Shown here piece after piece: positions 58,406 through 64,000 of a stretch of 64,000 nt of DNA. Below the pieces are notes generated by a model. It worked only from the letters and a program-made list of their open reading frames with translations, searched no databases and was not told the origin of the DNA. Within the stretch, counting starts at the first letter, position 1. The number at the start of each line of letters is the position of its first letter. Source of the stretch: Terriglobia bacterium. GTDB lineage: Bacteria; Acidobacteriota; Terriglobia; JAJPHL01. The stretch covers positions 1 through 64,000 of the forward strand of contig JAJPHL010000050.1 of the NCBI GenBank assembly GCA_021325275.1, read 5' to 3'. The position numbers and the translations under genes are program-made.

Positions 58406-58766
58406 TCAGACTTCACCGGCCTGAAGGGATTTGTCCGGGCGCCACTCAAACGCCGGAGTCTGGCCGGATGGCGCGGGCGCGGCGGTGAAGCGATCCTTCA
58501 ATTTCAGCAATTGCGATTCGAAAAGATAGTGGACGCTCGACGCTATCGAGCAAGATTCCGGTGATCAGAAATCCACTGATCACGAAAAACAGGTCGACAC
58601 CGATCCAACCGAGGTGCGCGATTCCGGAAAACGGCGCGAGCACGCCTTCTTCCGGCCAGAAGTGGTGCAGGATGACGAACAGAATCGCCAGGCCGCGCAG
58701 TCCGTCGAGTTCGGTGATGGCGCCCCGAACCAAACTCGCTCCGCGCTTCGGTTCCTGCGTGTTCAT
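58406..58766 (-). pseudogene. Acyltransferase family 3 remnant with internal deletion
   Basis: From ATG at 58766 the frame encodes the first 70-75 residues of an acyltransferase-3 (OafA-like) membrane protein: [20 protein letters not shown] with the catalytic His-His, then [20 protein letters not shown]. The family has 350 or more residues. After LLDSVE the homology jumps to another frame that reads [17 protein letters not shown], like the family's last helix, then stops at 58406-58408. So about 250 codons have been lost and the ends rejoined out of phase. It lies inside the BMC operon between aldolase and dehydrogenase. Confidence 0.78.
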
Positions 58767-58813
58767 AGCGTGTCCGCACGGAAATACTAACTCGAAACGG
58801 CGTGCGGCCGGTT

Positions 58814-59788
58814 CTATGCCATGCGCACCGCGCCGAGGGAATTCACCGCCCAGCGCGGTTCGCCGCCGTCGAGAACGGCGATCACGTCTTCCGCCACCAG
58901 ACTCATGCGCTCCAGCGCCTCTTCGGTAGAAGAAGAACTGTGCGGCGTAGCGACGAAGTTCTCGAGTTGCAACAACGGATGGTCGGAGGGCGCCGGTTCG
59001 TTCTCAAAAACGTCGGTGGCCGCGCCGGCAATGCGATTTTCCTTCAGCGCCTCATAGACCGCGCCCTCTTCCCATACCGGACCGCGGCACAAGTTGATGA
59101 GATACGCCGTGCGTTTCATCATGTTCAGCTCGCGCGCGCCGATCATGTGACGCGTCTCGACCACCAGCGGCACGTTCAACGACACAATGTCGGATTCCTG
59201 GAGCAATTGCTCGAGCGGGACTCTTCTCGCCGCCAGTGTCGCCGCGCGCTCGCCGCCGTCGACCGTGTCGCTGTAGAGAATCGGGCAGCCGAAGCCGAGG
59301 CAGCAAATTTCCGCGATCCGGCGGCCGATGCGTCCAAAACCCACGATGCCGACGGTGCGCCCGCGCAGCTCTTGCCCCGGACGATTCATGCGCAGCGACC
59401 AGTCGCCGGTCTTGAGCACATGCTTGGTAAATTCAAAATGCTTTTGCAGCATCAGCGCGAGCATCAGAAAGTGCTCAGCCACGGGTTCCGTGGGAGCATC
59501 GGGCGTGTTGACCACCCAAATTCCCAAATCCGTGGCCGCTTCCACGTCGATGTTATCGACGCCGATGCCGTGGCGTCCCACCACGCGCAGATGCGGCGCG
59601 GCTTCCATCAGTTTTCGCGTAACGCGGGCCAGCGCGCGCGTGACGATGGCGTCGGCGTCGCGCACCAGCGGCAAAAGCGTCGCTTCGTCGAGCGCTTTCG
59701 GAAAAATCACATTGCCGCGCGCTTCCAACAGGCTTTGACCGCGCGGGTGGATGCGCTCCATGACCACGATGTTCGGGCGTTTGTTCAT
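58814..59788 (-). CDS. D-isomer 2-hydroxyacid dehydrogenase
   Basis: A 324-residue NAD-dependent dehydrogenase. The substrate-side N-terminal part has [19 protein letters not shown]. The NAD motif is [18 protein letters not shown], and the catalytic residues are Arg in [11 protein letters not shown], Glu in DVFENEPAP and His in [13 protein letters not shown]. Members reduce 2-ketoacids (pyruvate, hydroxypyruvate, phosphohydroxypyruvate-like). It is the first gene on the strand of the BMC locus, and a role in handling products or recycling NADH for it is inferred from position. ATG at 59788 is preferred to an earlier ATG at 59803. Confidence 0.88.
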   Translation of the reverse strand: MNKRPNIVVMERIHPRGQSLLEARGNVIFPKALDEATLLPLVRDADAIVTRALARVTRKLMEAAPHLRVVGRHGIGVDNIDVEAATDLGIWVVNTPDAPTEPVAEHFLMLALMLQKHFEFTKHVLKTGDWSLRMNRPGQELRGRTVGIVGFGRIGRRIAEICCLGFGCPILYSDTVDGGERAATLAARRVPLEQLLQESDIVSLNVPLVVETRHMIGARELNMMKRTAYLINLCRGPVWEEGAVYEALKENRIAGAATDVFENEPAPSDHPLLQLENFVATPHSSSSTEEALERMSLVAEDVIAVLDGGEPRWAVNSLGAVRMA

Positions 59789-59906
59789 CGATCCCACAAC
59801 CACGGATTATAACTCCGAACGATTGTCTATAACGTTTACTTATGCAATCCATCACAGAAGGGACTCTCGCCACCGGTGTTATGATGGCCTCACGGCAGCG
59901 CATCAA

Positions 59907-60518
59907 ATGGTTCTGATCCCCTCGAAGGACGCCCGTGCGACCGTGATTCGCCTGCCCGAGACTTCCCGCCGCGATCCCGACTGGTTTTTCGATTTTTGCC
60001 AGGTTAACGAACATCTTCAAGTGGAACGCAACGCGCAAGGGGAGATTCAGATCATGGCCCCGCCGGCCAGCGAGATCGGTTATCGCGAAGGAGAGGCGTT
60101 CCACGAATTGCGTCTGTGGGCCGGCCAAGATGGCACGGGCATCGCGTTCAACTCAAACACCGGTTTCGTCCTGCCCAACGGTGCGAACCGTTCGCCTGAT
60201 GCCGCCTGGGTGAAGAGATCGCGTCTGGCGAGATTGTCTGCCGAACAAAAGAAGAAATTCCTTCCGCTCTGTCCCGATTTCGTGATCGAAGTGCGATCGC
60301 CCTCCGACCGCCTGGCGCGACTTCAGGAGAAGATGGAAGAGTATCGCGAAAATGGAGCGTGTCTCGGTTGGCTGATCGATCCGCAGCAACGCAAAGTTCA
60401 TATCTATCGTCCGGGCCTACCCGTGGAGAAGCTGAATCATCCGAAGCGCGTGAAGGGCGATCCCGAACTTCCAGGATTCGTCATGGAACTATCGCAAATC
60501 TGGAAACCCGATTTCTAG
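59907..60518 (+). CDS. Uma2 family (DUF820) PD-(D/E)XK protein
   Basis: A 203-residue protein of the Uma2/DUF820 family with a restriction-endonuclease-like fold. The motif pattern is NSNTGFVLPNGANRSPDAAWV (Asp), then LCPDFVIEVRSPSD (the E-X-R/K version of the nuclease core), then a conserved CLGWLIDPQQRKVHIYRPG. Function is unknown; many bacterial genomes carry several copies. ATG at 59907 gives the normal start. Confidence 0.88.
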   Translation: MVLIPSKDARATVIRLPETSRRDPDWFFDFCQVNEHLQVERNAQGEIQIMAPPASEIGYREGEAFHELRLWAGQDGTGIAFNSNTGFVLPNGANRSPDAAWVKRSRLARLSAEQKKKFLPLCPDFVIEVRSPSDRLARLQEKMEEYRENGACLGWLIDPQQRKVHIYRPGLPVEKLNHPKRVKGDPELPGFVMELSQIWKPDF

Positions 60519-60520
60519 AT

Positions 60521-60710
60521 GGCGCTGGTTGTTTGCGGTTGTCAGAACCATTCGCGGTAGCGAATGGGATCGCTAGCCTTCCGCCAAGCACCAACGGTTC
60601 TCGTCAAAGCAAATTCCTACCATACCGCGTTCGACGGGAGTCGGCGGCGGTGGCCGGCGCCAGCGAACCCATTCGCTACCGCGAATGGTTCTGACAACAC
60701 CGCCAGCGCC
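60521..60710. repeat. 190-bp inverted-repeat element with two facing palindromes (MITE/BIME-like)
   Basis: A perfect 31-base inverted repeat (60538-60568 and 60668-60698), and outside it GGCGCTGG (60521-60528) matching CCAGCGCC (60703-60710). Each arm holds its own hairpin: CCATTCGC-GGTA-GCGAATGG. The 99 bases between the arms carry no gene. The layout, two REP-like palindromes facing each other, is that of a bacterial interspersed mosaic element or a small non-autonomous transposon. It lies between the Uma2 and peptidase gene 3' ends and could act as a bidirectional terminator. Confidence 0.8.
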
Positions 60711-60738
60711 TGCATATTAGGGCACGACCCGCTGATAG

Positions 60739-62763
60739 CTATCGCCGCAGCCGCGGCGACGGCAGTCCCAAATGGATGTGCGCACCCGTCGCCTTGCCCG
60801 GCACCGCGCCGCGGAAAACTAAAAACGGAACGTCGTGCAACGTCAACTGCTCGACGAGCCACGCGCCCTCCGGACTATCGGGAGACAACGCCACGTCGAC
60901 GCGTCCGGTGTGATCGAAATTCATCACTTCATGCGTGTGCGTCATGCCCAGCGCGCTCACCGGCAACGCGTGTCCCCATTGTTTTTCGAACGCCGTGCCG
61001 ATTTGCTCGAAGACGCTGTCGTCGAATTTGCCGCCGCGCTCTTCCCACTCCTTCACTTTTTGCAGAAGCTCCCACTCGTGCGCCAATTCCTCCTGACGCG
61101 TGCGCGCCAGCGCCAAATATTCTTCCGATTGCTTCGCGGCCTCGCGCGCTTGTTCCAAGTCTCGGCGCGCCACGACGCCGGTGGAATTCATTTCCTCCAG
61201 GTAGTGCGCCTTGGCCTTCGCCTCGATCGAACGCGCCTCCGCTTTCTTCACTTCTTCGGCGGCGATGGCCGGCGTGAGCTTGCCGCTGTTTTCGCGCAGG
61301 CGATCGTAGCGTTCACGGGCGTCGTCGAGATCCTTTTGCGCGGCGTCGAGCATGTTCTTGGCGATCGCGCCCGCGTCGTACGCCTCCTTCAACTGGGCGA
61401 GCCGTTTTTCCGCGTAGTCGATTTCTCCGCGGGCCGGCTCTTCCTTCGGAGGCGGCAGCGGCGCGAGCTTCGGCGGCGGCGCGTCCATCGCCGCGAGACG
61501 CAGCGCGGTGTGCCCGAATGTCTCGGCGGCAGCGCGCGTCTTGCGGAATCCGGGATCGAACTTGGTCATGTAGGAATTCGTGTCGTAGATGGAATGGCGC
61601 GCGCCGAAATCCAACTCTGGCGACGGCGCGGGAGGAAACGGCTCTTCCACCGCAGCTGCGCCCTGGGGCGTGAGATCGCAATTCACATAAGCGATGATTT
61701 TTTGCGCGAGATCGGGCGCGAACTCAAGCGCGTGTTGCGACGCACCGGCGTTGCCGTACTCGCCGGCATCCCAAAACGCCAACTGAATCGTATGCCGCGG
61801 CTTCCATCCCGACTTCGTCATCGCGGTGAAGACACGCGCCAGTTCCAGCAGCGCCGTCACCGGCTCGCCGGGATCGACCGCGCCGGTGGTCCAGGCGTCG
61901 TGATGCGCGCCGAGCATGATCGCGCGGCCGGAATCCTCGGAGCCCTCGATGGTCGCAATGATGTTGAAGATCGGACGCGGGCTGTCGTTCATGTGCGTCT
62001 CGATTTCGAGTTCCTGTTGCGTGGCTACCCGCAATTTGGGCCGTGGTAAAAGTTGTTCGGCCACTTGCCACGACACCACGATCAGCGGAATGCGCGGCGG
62101 CGCGGGATCGCGCGTGCTGGCGCCGCGTTCCACGAACCACGAGGCGCGTGCCGTGCCGATCGGCCACGCGACCGCGGGCACTTTGGTACGCGCGGTGGCG
62201 GGCGCATCAAAGAAAACCACGCCTGCCGCGCCGCGAATCTCCGCTTCGCGTGCTTTTTCCGCGATCAGCGCGCCGCCAAGCCGGACCAGCGCGATTTTGT
62301 CCTTTACGTTGATCCCCGCATCGTAATCGGCAGGCCGCCCCATGCCCGCATCGATCACTGCCGCGCGAACGCGCGCCGTCGCCGAGTACGCAATGAAGCC
62401 GGGCAGCAAATCGATCGCCGCGGTATCGGGATCGCGCTGGTCGGCGCGCTCGTTCAACGCGAGATTCACGCCCTGCGCCGCGGCGTGATTCGGGAACAGG
62501 CGCAACGTCATGCGCCGCGGATAGGAAAGCATGGCCCAGTAGGAATGCGTTTCCACTTTCACTCCCGTGCCGCGCAGAATTTGCGCGATCAAGTCGGCTT
62601 GCGCGCGGCCACCCACAGTTCCGGCCACGTGCGGATGCGCGGAAATCTGGCGATGGACGGCGGCGATTTTCTCGGTGGAAAGAAGATGCGTGATCGCGCT
62701 GTCGTCAGGTGATGGCGCGGCAAAGAGAAGCAAGGCGGTCAACGCTTCGGTCAGCAACAACAT
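60739..62763 (-). CDS. M28-like peptidase with coiled-coil insert and C-terminal LAS-like domain; catalytic Glu missing
   Basis: A 674-residue secreted protein (signal peptide LTALLLFAAPS). Residues 30-400 resemble glutamate carboxypeptidase II: PA-domain (VRAAVIDAGMGRPADYD), ligands in MLGAHHDAWTTGAVDPG, and YVNCDL. In the motif normally read as D-A-E-E-F/Y-G the sequence is FWDAGEYGNAG, so the general-base Glu is Gly. Residues 420-560 are a charged coiled coil (EIDYAEKRLAQLKEAYD to EEYLALARTRQEELAHEWEL). Residues 590-670 have FDHTGRVDVAL and ATGAHIHLGLPS, like the H..D and HxH ligands of LAS-type (M15) peptidases. The domain mix is unusual. Confidence 0.75.
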   Translation of the reverse strand: MLLLTEALTALLLFAAPSPDDSAITHLLSTEKIAAVHRQISAHPHVAGTVGGRAQADLIAQILRGTGVKVETHSYWAMLSYPRRMTLRLFPNHAAAQGVNLALNERADQRDPDTAAIDLLPGFIAYSATARVRAAVIDAGMGRPADYDAGINVKDKIALVRLGGALIAEKAREAEIRGAAGVVFFDAPATARTKVPAVAWPIGTARASWFVERGASTRDPAPPRIPLIVVSWQVAEQLLPRPKLRVATQQELEIETHMNDSPRPIFNIIATIEGSEDSGRAIMLGAHHDAWTTGAVDPGEPVTALLELARVFTAMTKSGWKPRHTIQLAFWDAGEYGNAGASQHALEFAPDLAQKIIAYVNCDLTPQGAAAVEEPFPPAPSPELDFGARHSIYDTNSYMTKFDPGFRKTRAAAETFGHTALRLAAMDAPPPKLAPLPPPKEEPARGEIDYAEKRLAQLKEAYDAGAIAKNMLDAAQKDLDDARERYDRLRENSGKLTPAIAAEEVKKAEARSIEAKAKAHYLEEMNSTGVVARRDLEQAREAAKQSEEYLALARTRQEELAHEWELLQKVKEWEERGGKFDDSVFEQIGTAFEKQWGHALPVSALGMTHTHEVMNFDHTGRVDVALSPDSPEGAWLVEQLTLHDVPFLVFRGAVPGKATGAHIHLGLPSPRLRR

Positions 62764-62786
62764 CTATGCTATCAAAGTACGTTACT

Positions 62787-63575
62787 ATGAGCCTCGTGGC
62801 CCTCGACATTCAGGCGATTCAGAACGCGCGCATCATCGATCTCGCGCAGCCGTGGCGCGTGGGTATGCCACACTGGCCATCACACCCGCCTTTCCTCTAT
62901 GGACTCACCAAAGCGCACGGCGACATGATTGTCGGCGACGGCGTCAGTTCATCGGCGGATTCGCTGGCGCTGGGCGGTCACGTGGGAACGCACCTCGACG
63001 CCTTGTGCCATTTTTCCTGCGGCGGCAAATTGCACGGCGGCGTGGAGGCGGAAGCGGTGCAGTCGGATCGCGGATTTCGCGAGTTGGGAATTGAGACGGT
63101 ACGCCCTATCGTCCGTCGCGGCGTGCTCTTCGATATTGCCGGCGATCGCGGCCCGCTGCCGAATTTTCGCCTGATTCTCCCCGAAGATCTCGAGCGTGCC
63201 TCGCATGGAGTGAGCCTTTCGCCAGGAAGCGTCGCGCTGATCCGCACGGGATGGGCGCAATACTGGAACGATCATCGCACCATGTCCGGCGCACAGACGC
63301 CGGGTCCTGGAATCGAAGCGGCGCGCTGGTTGAGCGCGCACGGAATTTTCGCCGCGGGATCGGACACGCTGGCCTTCGAAGCCACACCGACCTTGTTCAC
63401 CGTCCACGCGCATCTACTGGTGGAAAAAGGCATTCACATTATCGAAGCGCTGAATCTCGAAGAACTGGCCGCGGAATTCCGCAAAAGCGGCGCGCGCGAA
63501 TTTCTCTTCATCGGATCGCCGCTGAAGATTGAAGGCGGTACCGGATCGCCGATGCGTCCTTTCGCGATGCTATGA
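62787..63575 (+). CDS. Cyclase family protein (kynurenine formamidase-like)
   Basis: A 262-residue metal-dependent hydrolase of the cyclase family. The signature HXGTHXDXXXH is seen as HVGTHLDALCHF near residue 70. GVLFDIAGDRG, GPGIEAARWLSAHGI and TVHAHLLVEKGIHIIEALNLE further on match the family. Relatives hydrolyse N-formylkynurenine, isatin or related cyclic amides. ATG at 62787 is chosen; in-frame codons before it are not family-like. It is divergent from the M28-like peptidase by 23 bases, and its TGA overlaps the next ATG. Confidence 0.88.
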   Translation: MSLVALDIQAIQNARIIDLAQPWRVGMPHWPSHPPFLYGLTKAHGDMIVGDGVSSSADSLALGGHVGTHLDALCHFSCGGKLHGGVEAEAVQSDRGFRELGIETVRPIVRRGVLFDIAGDRGPLPNFRLILPEDLERASHGVSLSPGSVALIRTGWAQYWNDHRTMSGAQTPGPGIEAARWLSAHGIFAAGSDTLAFEATPTLFTVHAHLLVEKGIHIIEALNLEELAAEFRKSGAREFLFIGSPLKIEGGTGSPMRPFAML

Positions 63576-64000
63576 AGACCTTTCTCACGTTGCTGTTGTG
63601 CGCCTGCGCCTGCGCATCGCAAGCGAAATTGGAAATTCAGGGAGCTACCGCGGAAATTCGCGGAGCCGACGCGAACGGAGAGCACTGGACGCTGCGCTAT
63701 CGCACGTGGGGCACCACGCATTTCGCGGCCGTCGGAACGGATCGCGCGTTTTTCTCAAACGGCCGCAGTCTCCGCTGGATCGACACGCGTCAAGGCCTCG
63801 TGTTGGCGCGCTGGCTATTGCCGATGCGGATCGAGGGACTCTCCCCGGCGGGTCCAGATCGGCCACAAACTGTGCGAATCAGTATTTGGACGGGGTACAA
63901 CCAAGAGGAGCAGCAATGGACGCTCGACCCTGAGCATCCGAACTTGCCGCGGCTCCCGCCATACATGTGGTCGATGGAGCAAGCGTTCGCGGGAGAACCG
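63572..64000 (+). CDS. Secreted protein, start only (runs off the right edge), unknown
   Basis: An open frame of 143 codons from ATG at 63572, overlapping the cyclase stop (ATGA), to the end of the window. The N-terminus (MKTFLTLLLCACACASQAK) is a signal peptide. The mature part is beta-rich (LEIQGATAEIRGADANGEHW, LRYRTWGTTHFAAVG, SLRWIDTRQGLVLARWLLP), with a Pro-rich stretch at the edge. No family is recognised from this part. It is probably cotranscribed with the cyclase gene. Confidence 0.7.
   Translation, partial: MKTFLTLLLCACACASQAKLEIQGATAEIRGADANGEHWTLRYRTWGTTHFAAVGTDRAFFSNGRSLRWIDTRQGLVLARWLLPMRIEGLSPAGPDRPQTVRISIWTGYNQEEQQWTLDPEHPNLPRLPPYMWSMEQAFAGEP

Noticed and set aside
58446-58766. 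A genuine 106-residue small membrane protein in the BMC operon
   Set aside because: Its first 75 residues are the conserved start of a 350-residue acyltransferase and the rest is out of frame with the family's C-terminus, so it is a deletion remnant.

Overview
The window is GC-rich chromosomal DNA from a Gram-negative bacterium. It carries lipid A genes (fabZ, lpxA, lpxI), a TonB-type energy transducer, an OprB-like porin and a 1,200-residue Oar-type TonB-dependent receptor with an N-terminal carboxypeptidase-regulatory domain. With the CadC-type winged-helix/TPR regulator, many secreted glycoside hydrolases, two gamma-glutamyltransferase-like proteins, DUF3857/transglutaminase proteins and a small bacterial microcompartment (BMC) locus, this best fits an Acidobacteriota genome of the Solibacter/Bryobacter kind. 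That placement is inference from gene content. No rRNA, tRNA, CRISPR array, prophage or complete insertion sequence was seen.

Layout. 1-7.9 kb: end of an amidohydrolase, an M20 peptidase, the overlapping fabZ-lpxA-lpxI run with a Gfo/Idh/MocA dehydrogenase, a TonB-like protein, miaA and a TPR lipoprotein; two palindromic repeats lie here. 7.9-20.2 kb: a secreted LolA-like protein, a gamma-glutamyltransferase, a membrane patatin, a GH95 gene continuing in frame through one TGA into a GH140/DUF4038 domain, proline dehydrogenase, trxB, an acyltransferase and an amidase. 20.2-26.1 kb: a tightly packed six-gene lipid operon resembling E. coli ynbABCD, with a CadC-like regulator divergent from it (26.1-28.0 kb). 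28.2-39.1 kb: a DUF3800 gene of foreign character, the AmmeMemoRadiSam radical SAM enzyme, pterin dehydratase, a DUF3857 protein, two tandem paralogous membrane proteins behind a porin, and an RcnR/DmeR-like metal sensor with two operator-like palindromes.

39.1-54.2 kb: the Oar receptor and a divergent membrane regulator, a secreted PPC-domain protein, a DUF5060/DUF4038 hydrolase, a haem-binding-domain protein, a second gamma-glutamyltransferase, an orphan BrnA antitoxin preceded by a deleted BrnT toxin, an SGNH hydrolase and a large DUF3857/TPR protein. 54.2-59.8 kb: a patchwork of duplicated gene fragments, a GT87-like glycosyltransferase, an ICMT-like methyltransferase, and a BMC locus (three BMC-P pentamer genes, one BMC-H, a class II aldolase with a probable encapsulation tail, an acyltransferase pseudogene and a 2-hydroxyacid dehydrogenase). 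59.8-64 kb: a Uma2-family protein, an inverted-repeat element, an unusual M28-like/LAS-like peptidase fusion, a cyclase-family enzyme and the start of a secreted protein.

The main themes are envelope lipid synthesis and remodelling, and degradation of plant or microbial polysaccharide. The GH95 fucosidase would release L-fucose, and the BMC aldolase is of the type that cleaves fuculose or rhamnulose phosphate; that link is inference. The most interesting items are the TGA-interrupted GH95-GH140 fusion, the expanded ynb-like lipid operon, the minimal aldolase BMC, and the toxin-deleted brnTA locus with a possibly leaderless start.
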